NCBI RefSeq assembly: GCF_009389715.1
Contig: NC_052393.1
Coordinates: 3,968,001-4,032,000 of the forward strand
From: Phoenix dactylifera
Taxonomy: Eukaryota > Streptophyta > Magnoliopsida > Arecales > Arecaceae
Reading direction: 5' to 3'
DNA length: 64,000 nucleotides
In this document: positions 1 through 11,700 of the stretch, in pieces
Layout of the letters: every line of letters begins with the position of its first letter
Position numbering within the stretch: position 1 is the first letter of the stretch
Program-made: the position numbers and the translations under genes
Notes under the pieces: generated by a model
Databases searched by the model: none
What the model was told of the DNA's origin: nothing
The model's input: only the letters and a program-made list of their open reading frames with translations

Positions 1-395
1 AACGAATAATCGATGTAAAACTAAACACACGTCTCATGGGTCCTCACATACTCCTCCTATTTAAGCTTTGACATTCTCGTTAGGCTAAGGGCTCAAATCC
101 ATTTAAATCTAATCATAAATACCATAATTGACCTGTGGTCAACCCCAATATATCTGTGCTGTAATATGCCTTAATCCACATTGGTTATGGGTCGGATTCG
201 GTCGGATACCATTTGTAACAACCCAATACCTTACTCAAAATGACTAGTCGGAATATATTATTTGGGTTTCTTGATCCTGTATAAGTATTCAAGATCTACC
301 CAGCGAATAACCGGTATGAGATTAAATCCAAATAATCCTAAATGAGAAGCCCATATGATTAATAAAGGTTGTGATACATAATGGTCTTGGCTCCT
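1..395 (-). repeat. TRIM-like LTR element, partial, reverse orientation
   Basis: The segment matches, piece by piece, the element at 19262-20980. A terminal-repeat end runs through 1-80, a short internal region follows to about 213, and a second terminal repeat starts TGTAACAACC at 214. The bases just left of it are a degenerate complement of the primer-binding site for initiator tRNA-Met, which places the element on the minus strand. It is cut by the window edge. No coding capacity is expected or seen. Confidence 0.55.
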
Positions 396-2100
396 TTACC
401 ATTTATCCTGGACTCACAGCCTAAAAGTTTAAACTATTGAGAAAAAGACCGTTCCTAGCTAATAAACCTATGTGGCACCTCTTTTAGTCAATATGGGACT
501 ATAGTAGTAGGTAGTTTTTGAAATCAGAAAACAACAAATCAATCTCTTGAATGGTGGAACCCTAAGGTGTGGTGCGAAGAGAGATCCATTGCCTTCCGGG
601 AAAAAGAAGCAATGGAAAACTAAAATAGTATTATTGGTCCGATCGAGAGTGCGAGTTAAAGTCCTGAGCAAAATTTTTCAAACCAACACGGTTGAAATTG
701 GGGTCGGCCATTCTTCCTTGTGGTGCATTGGCCGGCGACTGCGACTCTGCCTCATTTATTAAAATGCTCAGAAGTAAAAATGAAGCTATATATCTTGGTT
801 GCTGGACAAAACAAACTGGAACCAGAAGCACCCTATCCTCATTTTGATAGCAACTAGACCATAATCTTCGAGGCTTTGCTTGGTCCAAGCTTCGCGTTAT
901 CAAATTGGAAAACCATGGCAACTGGGTTGATGTAGCTATTTTCATCATCTTCATGGATGTTAGTGATAGGCTTGTCTCCATTTGGCAAGGTTTTTAAATA
1001 TTAATATATCAGTTTTCTCCATACGTAGAGTTTATCTCGGATTCTTGGTGCACATATTAAGTACAAAAAATTGGGGAGAACCATAATGTTTAGAGATCTT
1101 GGTCAATATTTTCAAACCAATATATCAAAAATCTCAACTGATATGATAAATATAATTTTAAAATTATATCTTAATATTAATTTGGAGTTTTATTAGCTAA
1201 AAGTCTATTTAGGGAAGTAAACAACAAATTGAAAAATATCAGTTAATATTTTTCATTTTATCAGTTTATATCAGCCTAGATAACTGGGTTGATATGTGTG
1301 TGTGTGTATATATATCCTATGGGGGCTCGACACCATTGTAAGTTCTAATGCCTCACCATGTGAGGCAAAAAGAGAGAGTTTTTCTTTTGTACAAAAGATA
1401 TGCATATAAGGCACCTTTTTCTTTGATACATCATAAAAGATGCCTTCAAAATTATATCGAAAACAAGGAGTATGAAGTTCTTCAATATTGATGCAGCATA
1501 AAGAGGGATAGATTTTGAAGTCAATGCTACAACTTGAAAGAAAACTGGACTAAAGAATTTTTTACTTTGTGAATAATTTTATCAACATGTAGTGATCAAC
1601 CAAATCTCCTTACCTTAGATTAAGGGTATAAATTAATAAGATCCGACCTTCTAATTCAAGCATTAAAGTTGATATAGAATCATACTAGAAGATCTAGATT
1701 GCCCAATCCAATAAAGAAAAACATACCAAAATTAGTAAACCCCAAAAGGATAAAATATGGCAAAAATTAGCGATGTCTTTAATGAACAATTTGTAGAAAA
1801 ATCTAGAAAAACCTCACTATATTTTAGCTAATAGATATCCTTGGAATGAAATTGATTATTGATTTATTATCCCATAAATATAAGTGGATCATTAATTTTC
1901 TCTTTCTACATCACATGAATGGTTGATGCATTAGTCCATTTTATGAAAATATGGATGTAAATAATTGTTAAAACAATGGAACTTCATTTTTAACAAATGG
2001 CTCTTTTTTTTTAAGTATCCCCCCCCCCCAACACACACACACACACTTGAAATGAAATGAGTACAAGGAAAGAAAAATTTAAAAAAAAAGAAAGAAAGGG
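396..2100. other. Gene-free AT-rich interval
   Basis: A piece at about 408-510 (action-less repeat text beginning with a CTGGACTCACAGCCTAAAA-like run) recurs in diverged form at 21420-21530. An unassigned minus-strand open frame of 116 codons (631-981) shows no motif I recognise. Short (TG)n(TA)n lies at 1296-1315 and a C run followed by (AC)n at about 2020-2046. Nothing here supports a gene. Confidence 0.4.
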
Positions 2101-2700
2101 AAAGAAAACCTCTTTCTCGAATGAATCGCCTCTTGCACAAATTGCAAAGCACTCCAATCCCCCGGCCTGCACAGATCTGGAAGCAGTTATTGTGCGATCA
2201 AACGGCTGACGCCGCGAAAGAAGGGGAATCATTCTTTCGCATGAAAATACAACCCGAACGCGGGTCTCCCACACTCTTGCAGAGATCGCACGTAAAACGC
2301 AGTAATAGGGTTTTCACGTCTCCGTATATATGTTTCTCTTCCAACGTCCGAACCCTCGGCCGCTTCCCGGCGCTCCGCTATGCTGCCGTCGAACTCCCGA
2401 GAATCCGCTCCGCCTCCCTAGGCTTTGCCTGGCGCCAACACCGTCAAGCTCCACTGTTCTAGCCTCCTCCCTCTCATGCCCGCCTTCCCGTCAGTCGATC
2501 GCTTCAACTACAAGATGAGGCTCTTGCACCGACTCGTCAGGATCTTGTGCTTCGCCTAGATCCCATGGCTTATCTCTACCACCATCGAGCTCCAACACCC
2601 ACGCGGCCATCAGCCACCTATCAAACCACTAGTGCCTTCTTTCTGCCGGTTCCATGCATGCCCTTGCCTTCGCCATGCCATCAAGCACCCTGCACGGGGA
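2101..2700. other. GC-rich interval of unknown nature
   Basis: Base composition rises sharply relative to the flanks, with Pro/Arg-rich open frames at 2121-2462 and 2330-2518. No conserved motif, splice structure or start context convinces me of a gene. It may be the 5' flank of a lost gene or part of a retroelement, since a primer-binding site follows at 2766. Confidence 0.3.
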
Positions 2701-2724
2701 CTGACCGCTCGATCTAGGTTTGCT

Positions 2725-2936
2725 CCGTGTCAGCTGAAATTTTTAGAACAAGTGGTGATTTTAATATGGTATCAGAGCAGAGGTTTTTAGGTTCTATTAA
2801 AAATTTCATGTGTTGGGCTCACCCATTAAAAGAAAGTCCGGCCCACATGTGAGAAAGATTGAAAAAATATAAAATATATAAATAAATCTATCTCATCCTA
2901 TCAGCTTAATCTTTTGGGACAAATGGTGATTTTAAC
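2725..2936 (+). repeat. TRIM-like LTR fragment pair with initiator tRNA-Met primer-binding site
   Basis: TGGTATCAGAGC at about 2766-2777 is the standard plant retroelement primer-binding site complementary to the 3' end of initiator tRNA-Met. The text before it (CAGCT..., ending GGTGATTTTAA) recurs at about 2899-2936 (CAGCTTAATCTTTTGGGACA then GGTGATTTTAA). This gives the end of a first terminal repeat, the primer site, a very short internal part and the end of a second terminal repeat. It is a small, coding-free TRIM-type remnant. Confidence 0.6.
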
Positions 2937-4480
2937 CCTCAATGAGCTCCACGGTCGGGCCTCGAGACTTTATTGAATTAGGGTGATGAGAAACTTGAAC
3001 ATGGCTCATTTGTATCCAAACCCCAATGATGGTTCCTCTTAGGATCTTTTGTCGTTGATTTTTTCAGTTCTAGAGATATTGCAGCAATTCAGCTATTTGC
3101 ATTTCGAACTTGGAAATTGGAACCACGGCCCTATGTTTGGGATGGTAACCGGCGGACCAGAGTTTGGACTTAGTTTCTTTAACTTTCACCATAGGTTCTT
3201 TTGTCTCTTTCCTGGTGACAAGTGAGTTTAAAAGCAATCAAGCACTTTGATATCCCGCTAGGATAAGGTGATTCTGTCTTCCTCGAGGAACAAAATTCTA
3301 CAAGCATTTGAAAGAATGTTTCAAAAGCTAGGATTATTTTGATGCAGCTTCGTGTTATTTTATTTTATGATTTAGACGAATATATTCATACTAGATTTAT
3401 ACGAACATTCCTATTATCGAAAAAAAAAAAGTGAATGGAAGTGGCAGCCCCTTGTGATTCCTTCGTTTGGAATATGTTTAAAATGTGATCAGACTTTCCT
3501 TTGCACGTAAATTAACAGTACAATACCTCCCATTTGGGGGCGAAAACTTTTTCAGAGTTTGTCCACCAAGGGTGGTTCTTTTCTCTCCCTTGGAAGATGT
3601 GGTTCATAGTTAAATTAATAGCAGCATAGTAGTGAAAGATGCCTTGGTGGGCAATTCACCAACAAGCAGCCCTTTACGGCCCAATCGGTGTGTTTGCGAT
3701 TGGATGGGAGAAATAAGAAAAACAAATTAAGGAAGGATATGACAATGGCTTCTAAAGTCAGTAAAGGTTTGTTGCACCAATAGATTAATTTGAGGTTAAA
3801 AGTACTTTAATAAACACAAAACAATGTAAGTGTAAAGTGTTCTCAAACTTGTTACAATTTTTCTCTTGATGTGGCATAAATAATCACATTTCTATAAGTT
3901 GGTTTTAATAAACTTCAACTCCATTCAAGGCCCAATTAGTCAAGTTGCCTATTCCAGTTACATAGAAATGAGAAAATTAGAGTCCTAGTTTAATGGAGGA
4001 CCTTATGAAACCAACACCTATATATGTGAGAGCTCTAGTCCCTCTCTTTCTCCCAGACTAAGATTTTTCCATGTAGTTTTCCATCTATACTTTCCATGAA
4101 GGAGAGTGAGCAGAGGGAAGACCAATATACTTGGAAATTGTGGATCATTCAATGGTTGGGCTACAGGTCTTGGGAATGCTCTCGTCTTCACGTGCATATG
4201 ATTTTGCTTGATTGTGAGAACAAATGATCCTAGTCTTTATTTACATTATACTATAGTATGTAGCAAATATACATGTGTTATATTAATCATACTTTTATTC
4301 CTCAAAAATCCAATTCATGTTTAAACATGAAATTAATGGCTGCTATTTTCACTATTATGGTAAGATGCTAAAGGAGGTTCATTGCTCCTAGGATATTGGC
4401 TTTATTGAAGCCTTTGGTTGTCCCGGTCTTGTGATCTTAGCAATAAAAACATTATTTCTACTACAAGAACGCTTCGTGCT
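2937..4480. other. Gene-free interval
   Basis: Ordinary AT-rich intergenic DNA. There are no open frames of note, no conserved motifs and no delimited element that I can support. Confidence 0.4.
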
Positions 4481-4499
4481 CGGTACCGCCAAAAGTCGC

Positions 4500-5200
4500 T
4501 ATCAAATCTTTTTTTTTTATGAGGCAAAAAATATGAATACATCCAATAAAATAAAAAAACAAGACGTTGCAAAGAGTAGAAGGAATAGAGTCATAGTCAA
4601 CCCATAATGCTCCACTAGAGTGCTTAGCCATATAGAAAGCAATTTAGTCTGCAGTACTGTTTATCTCCAGATAGGCATATATGGCTCAAAAGGAGGCACA
4701 GCTCTATGCTAACTCTAGATGTCGTACAACAAGGGGTGTCCATCCATCAGTGGCACTTAATTACTATTGCTAAGTCGTGCTTAAGGTGAATGACGTCAGC
4801 TATAAGAATAAGCCTCGCATAGTTGATGCCCTCTCAAGCTGTTCTGAGCTCTGCTTCAGGAACTGAGATATCATAAATCTAACTACCACCTGCAATAATG
4901 AGTCTAGAGTCAGAGCCTCTAATCGCAAACCATGCTCTGCCTCTACGACCGCTATCAACTATGCTACCATCGAAATTCACCTTAAGGAAGCTAAAGGGTG
5001 GGAGCTCCTAAGTGATGAAGACCATCCAAGTCGCAACTAATGTTGATGAGGAGTCTCAAGTGTCCCTCGCTATTAACAGATCTCCAAAGAAGGCAGGTGA
5101 ATGATCTCAACAGTTTGAGAAAAGGCTCGCGCCATGATGAATCTCGAGGACTGTTTATTGTTCTCAAAGTTCCGGTATTCCTAGCTAGCTAAATTTGGAT
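4500..5200 (-). mobile_element. Degenerate LINE 3' end with RNase H-like region
   Basis: Read on the minus strand, about 4890-5010 encodes a broken relative of the RNase H-like domain of plant LINEs, with a readable VNFDGS core and a following RDS/RLI-type strand. On the + strand the left border is a T run at about 4508-4517, the reversed A tail. The same layout is seen in the better-preserved LINE at 29754-30349. The left border is clear, the right border uncertain. It is inactive. Confidence 0.55.
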
Positions 5201-5379
5201 GCCTTGGAGGTGAGAAAAAACTCTATTCATACACCCTAGTTCCATGATGATGGGCAAGGAAAGTCTCTAAATGCGATGCAAATCCAATCCCTTTAATAGT
5301 GACCTGCGACGAAGAGTTCCATGACGAAAGTCACCAAACCCTAGTTTGGGTGGCCATGGACTCCTGGGGTTGTAGAGCC

Positions 5380-5731
5380 GAGACCATAGGCCCAGATAGG
5401 CTAAACAATGGCGCTAGCTTTTTTCGGCAAGTCGCACTGCATCACGCACATAGTTCCCCCAATAAATGGGCTCGTCCTGTTCGGACATATATTTATACAT
5501 TAGGCTAAAGGACCAGCCCAATATGATAAACGGTTGCGAGCCTGCTACAGCCTGGTTCGGTTTGCGGCTCTAGTAGCTTCTAATTCCCTCCATCCCTCCG
5601 CTCTCTAGAAGAAAGCCCGATCAAAACCCTACTTTCGCTCCCTCTCGCCGTCTCCTCGACCCCGCCCCGCTCTTCTCCTTCTTCTTGTCTCTGGAGAGGG
5701 GATCTCGTGCTTTTGCTTGGAGGAATCGAAG
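5380..5731 (+). promoter_or_regulatory. CCT6 promoter and 5' leader with site II and telo-box motifs
   Basis: The interval before the CCT6 ATG has TGGGCY-type (site II) elements in either orientation at 5389-5394 (GGCCCA), 5467-5472 (TGGGCT) and 5515-5520 (AGCCCA). A telo-box, AAACCCTA, lies at 5624-5631. An AT-rich TATA-like stretch lies near 5488-5500, and the leader from about 5580 is pyrimidine-rich. Site II plus telo-box is a known combination in promoters of plant translation and growth genes, which fits a chaperonin subunit. The motifs are seen; their activity is inferred, and the transcription start is not determined. Confidence 0.5.
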
Positions 5732-8700
5732 ATGTCGATCCGCGTGCTGAATCCGAACGCCGAGGTCCTGAACAAGTCGGCAGCGCTCCACATGAACATC
5801 AACGCCGCCAAGGGCCTTCAGGACGTCCTCAAGACCAACCTTGGCCCCAAGGGCACCATCAAGATGTACTCACTCTCCTCTCCCATCGCCTCTGCTCCTT
5901 TCTTCTCTCTCTCTCTCTCTCTCTCGCTCGCTCTCTCTCTCTTTCTAATATAGGATGTACTCAGGCTTGTTGGAGGAGCGGGGGACATTAAGCTCACCAA
6001 AGATGGAAACACCCTCTTGAAGGAAATGGTATGATTCTTCTTCTAAACCCTCATTAGAAAAAAAGTTGCAATCTTTAACGTTTTCTTGAAAGAAGCAGTG
6101 CTTCGGTGGTTCTTGATCTTGTGATCTTCTGGGCAGCAAATCCAAAACCCGACGGCCATCATGATTGCGAGGACGGCGGTTGCTCAGGACGACACCAGCG
6201 GCGACGGCACGACCTCCACTGTGCTCTTCATTGGGGAGCTCATGAAACAGTCGGAGCGCTACATTGATGAAGGTTCGCTCTGCATTCCTGCTCTGCATTT
6301 GTTTCTTCGTTTGGAGGAAAATTATTTCCCGTCTTTAGAAAAAAAATAATTAATCTTGGTTCGGTCCATATAGCTAGTGCCAATATGTTTGTGGTCCGTA
6401 CTTAGGGTTTATTGCAAGTGGTTTACCGTCTGGGTCTTATCCATATTCAAGGGGGTGACAAGAAAAGATTGTGGCACTTGGTTCATCTCTTAAACGAAGA
6501 ACAATGGCGAGTAGAAATCTTCAGCTTGAGTTATGGGAGGCTCAAGATCGTACACTATCTTAATCTTGAAGATCAATAAAAAGATGTAATTTCCAGCAGA
6601 GGATTGTGGGTTCTGTCTCCACCTGATTTCACCTCCACAATAGAGAATTTATGTTCCAACAGACAACCAAGCCCTTAAAGATTAAGTTACAAGTATATTC
6701 AAGGTATATTTGCTATAATGGGTTACCCCCTCGAGGCATTGATGCTATAATAGGAGAGCCAGAACATAAGAAAGTAAGGCTGTAGACTGGAGGGCTTCCG
6801 ACATGTCACATGTTAACTTGCTGACTTGGATTATTAATATTTGAGAGGAGAAGTGTTGAAGAATTTTAAGGGCATGTATGGCAGTTGCACTGATAGTGTT
6901 TTGATTTGACTCTTTCGGTAACTATTTGTCCCGTAGAGTTTAACATGATTCATCACATAATTTTATCTTCTTCTCTCTTTTTCTAGGCCCCCTTGACATA
7001 CAGGGTAGTGTTGAAGGGTTGTTTTATAGTTTTGTAAGCTTAAACTATGACCAATAAAGTGCAAGTCTCCTTACCCACGAACTATCACATTAGTTTGACG
7101 ACAGACACTTTTCTTGGTTAAAGTTTCTTAGCAAAAGATGTACACAAATTGTTATTATGCTGCTTTCAAGTAAATAGTCAGGCATAAATTTCAATTAAAA
7201 ATCCTTTCATGTAGTTGTGTTGATTTCACTTGAAATTGCATTCCAAAAACCAATCCTATTATACAGGGAAAGGTCATGGATGGTGGTGATGATGATAATG
7301 ATTGTGATGGCAATGATTAGCGTGCCTTGCAATTTCACTGGTGGGTTATAATGTATTTAGTTTTGTACCATGAAGAAAACTTTCGTAAATTAGTAAAATA
7401 TATTACATATTAGTTTGTATCATGAGGAAAACCTTGGAAAATAGTCAGATTTTTACTGTCTGTGGACTGAAGGATGCTGCTGTTTTGTTTAGGAAGTGAC
7501 GACTTATGTGAATATCCTTTTTTTTTTTTCAATTTTTTTTTTAAAACTTTGTGTGTCTTTGATGGTTACCCTCTTGTTAAAGGACTTGGTAGGACTTAAT
7601 AATATACACTTGTACATCTTCAAATCTTCTTCCATCATACTCTTATTCTATTTATAAAATAAGAAGATGGAGACATATTTCCTGTATTGCTGACATTTTC
7701 TTTTCAGTCACTAGTATATTCAGTGTGCCATGCTAGAAAAGTTTTTTAGTTCTGATGATGATTCCAATAATTTCAAATTGTTGAAATCAACTTGTTTTCA
7801 GTAGTCATTTATGGGTAAACACATTGGGTAATTTAATTTATTGTCGCTGACCTTGAGTTCTGAAATGACATTGCTCCAGGCATGCATCCACGGGTATTAG
7901 TTGATGGGTTTGAAATTGCAAAAAAAGCAACTCTTGAATTTCTTGAGAAGTTTAAGACACCTGTTGTGATGGGCGAGATGCCTGACAAAGAAATCTTGAA
8001 AATGGTAGCAAGAACAACTCTTAGGACAAAGGTATTACATGTTTCTCAATGTGAATCATATTTTTCCCTGTATGATATACAGATGCTCACTTCATCTGTT
8101 TTCTTTCTAACGCTGCATTTTTTTGTATTTTTGTTTCTTGTAGTTATATGAAGCGTTGGCTGATCAACTGACTGATATTGTTGTTAATGCGGTAAGCATG
8201 TTCTTTGCATTCAGACTTTAGTGGGAGCTCATTTTGTGTTATTTTTCATGCTGTCAGCTGCATATAATTGGATAATTAGAAATAACTGCCAATTTATTAG
8301 TTAGGATAATATACTGAGAACTTATGCCATATCTTGGGAAACATTTCTTTAGTAACATGGAGCAAGTTTCAGTTATAATTACAACATTTGTACCAAGACT
8401 TGTTACAATGGCCTGGGGAGATGACAGCAAGGTCCGCCGTACTGGGTCCGGTAGGCGTACCGGTTGCCTACCGGACCGGTACGGGCCGGTTCGTACCGTG
8501 CTCCGGGTGGTACGAACCGGAAGCTCTTCCCCGCCGGAACCGGGGAAGAAGAAGAGAACCAGAGAGAGCGCGGGGAAGAGAGGGAGGGAGCCCACCTTCG
8601 GCCGCCATCGGAGAGCCGCAGAGGGGCGTCGGAGGCCGGTGGGGTGCGGCGGAGCCCGGCGGGGGACGGGGGAACCCGCGGGGGCGCTGCGGAGGCCGCG

Positions 8701-11700
8701 GCCGCGTCCACTGTTTCGAAAAAACAGGGGACGCGGCCGCGTTTTTTAATTTGGGGATTTTAAGTGAAGTCGGCAAATCGGTTGCTGACTTCACTTAAAA
8801 ATTCCCAAATTAAAAAATTGGGGATTTTTAAGTGAAGTCGGCAAATCGGTTGCCGACTTCACTTAAAATCCCCAAATTAAAAAATGCGGTCGCGGCCTCC
8901 GCAGCGCCCCCGCGGGTTCCCCCGTCCCCCGCTGGGCTCCGCCGCCCCCCACTGGCCTCCGACGCCCCTCCGCGGCTCTCCGATGGCGGTCGAAGGTGGG
9001 CTCCCTCCCTCTCTTCCCCGCGCTCTCTCTTTTTCTCCTCGTCTTCTTCGTCTTCGGCAAGGAACCGGCCTGTACCGGTTTCAACGGCTCCGGCGTACCG
9101 GTAGCTGGCCGGACCGGTTTGTACTGGCCCGTACCGGCCGGTATGGGCCGTTTCGGCATACGTTGGATGACAGTGACAATGTATATTGCTGTTAGGTATC
9201 TATGATGAAGAAAATTTGTTTAGCTGACCCAGAAAAGTTGAAATAAGCTTTTTTGGTTACTGTAATGGTGTTTATTTACTAGAACTCCATGATTTTAGTC
9301 TGTCTTCTTCCAAGGCTTTAACAGAAAAAATTATCCTAGCTGCCCATGCACATTTATATGTGTTTGATGAACTTTTATCACACTGATGAAATTCTCATTC
9401 TATTTAATGACCAAGATGTACACACTAGGTGAAGTATTGATACTGTTTGATGCACCTTACCATGAATTCATCCAACATTTGATCATGGATACATGTTCCT
9501 GAGGTGTAATAGAAGTTAGGTTTTACTTGGTATGCTTTAACTTGATTACATAAACAATTGTTGGCTTTCTTTCACTCTTTCTTTTTTTCTTTTCCTATCA
9601 CCTGTCTATAGATAATTTTTTGCATGTACATATGCAAAATGAATGGTGCTTAAATGATGGATAGACATATTGGATCATGTGTATATATTTTAATTTTCTT
9701 CTTCTTCCCTTGAATTCACACTGCGTGCAATCTTTTGGATTAACTGCAAATCTAGATGTAAGCTTTCATAAATTCGTTTTTCCTGAACTATTTAAGGTGT
9801 TAGTGATGCTTTAGGCAACTCTATTCATCCTTTGACATTTTTTTTTCAGTTGTGTATTTTTTTTCTTTTTGTAGACATCTCATTAATTGATCTTTTGATT
9901 GTGATTCCTTCTAATGAAGATTGAATGTCTTTATTGTAAAGTTCATGCCTATAGATTTGCCTCATGCCTTCTCATGATGTGCAGCTGTTCCTTTTGCATT
10001 GAGCAATTTTTTATTTTGATATGGACAGGTGCTCTGTATACGCAAGCCTGATGAACCAATTGATCTATTTATGGTGGAGATAATGCACATGCGTCATAAG
10101 TTTGATGTTGATACACGATTGGTATGTTTATGATATTCCATTTTAATCTCAAATTTTTATCCAATTAATTCCTTTCTTTGAGTAGAAAAATGTGTTTTGT
10201 GCTTTGTACTATTCATTGGTGAACCTGGTATTAATGTGAGAACAGGGAAACCGAGCTTTCTTGTAATTCATATGCTAGAACACCTTGGAAGATCTTAAAC
10301 AAATACATATTATCGTTATAGTTCATTATCTGTTTTTTAAATGATCTTATTAGTTATATTGGTGAGTAATGTAATAATACTTCTTCAAGAGTACCAAAAA
10401 GGTTTTGATAAAGCTTTTGATAAAATGTGCTTGCTGCAATAGTTGTTTGATTAAAGAGGTACTGCAAGTGCTGCAAAACAAGCATACAACGGGTTGTGTG
10501 GAGAATGCCAGCCTAAGTAGATGACAAGAATGCAACCTCTATGCTTCCTTCAAATTGATGTTCTTTGTTCTTTTTATTAGCTTTTTTGTCATATAAACAA
10601 ACAAGAATTTCAATTATTAAACCTCCCAATTGACTCAATCTATCAATTTATTTCTTTCTTTCAACTATTATCTGTTGCTTTCTTTTTTCCTTAGTATGCT
10701 GCACCACCATTTTCATTTTTCTCATTTTTTTAGGTTGAAGGTCTTGTCCTTGATCATGGTTCCCGACATCCTGATATGAAGCGAAGGGCAGAGAATTGTT
10801 ATATCCTGACATGCAATGTATCTTTGGAGTATGAGAAAAGGTGCATATCTTGAGCTAATTGTTTGTTGCATCATCTTTGTTTCAAATATATTTTTGATGA
10901 AATATGCTGTAGGTTTAGCTCGTCTATTGTCAGTTTTCTGGCAACCTGATACGTTCTTAGCATAAGAATTTTGGTGTTTCTCTATAGGTTCCTATGATTT
11001 TTAGTCTGAAAATAAGATATACAGGATGAACTACGTTTACGTCGAATTATGTTTCTATGTGAGTATGCAGTCACTTTGGTGGCTGAACTTTAATGCATGT
11101 AAGCAAGATAGATCAATTTTCTGTCGTCTTCATCATTTGACTTGTCTCCATGGTTGTCCAAATGGCTGCATCCTTATTATATTCCGCTCTTATCATAATT
11201 TCTCATTCTATTGTTTTGAAAAAAGAACAAATTGTACAGTCTCATGTGCTGCCGTGCTACTGTTTGGATTGTGTTGTCTATTAGCCATACTTTACAATAC
11301 TTTAGTGACTGCGATTTGTCTTCTAAAAGATAAAATATCTGGAGTGTAGCCATCTTGTACACTGATTGATTGCCAGTCCTTTTCTGGTGGAGCTAAGGTA
11401 GTTGAAAAGGTTTCTGCAACTTGTCTTATCCTGTTAATGTCTCAAGTATCTCTTATGCTTGAAACTAGCAACAAATGGAAGGGAAACAGAGGATGAACTA
11501 GCAAATTGACTTACTTTGTGGGCCAGAAATCATAATATGGCATGTATATTTTAGAATATTTAATTATATATTGATGACCTCAATATTTCAAATGTGCTAT
11601 AATCATAGTAACAAGATCTAGGTGATTGGATTTTTTTCCTATGAGTTGTTTCGTTGCCTTGTTCTTGATCTTATACTAATATTGTCCTACTTCATATGTA

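Noticed and set aside
631..981. 116-codon minus-strand frame as a gene
   Set aside because: No recognisable motif, no splice context or promoter, and it overlaps a repeat-rich interval.
8324..9205. Cluster of 90-140 codon open frames on both strands
   Set aside because: They are by-products of a GC-rich inverted repeat inside an intron and are near mirror images of one another.
10350..11362. Small open frames in CCT6 introns 6 and 7
   Set aside because: Intronic, AT-rich chance frames without motifs; splicing of the conserved exons is unambiguous.
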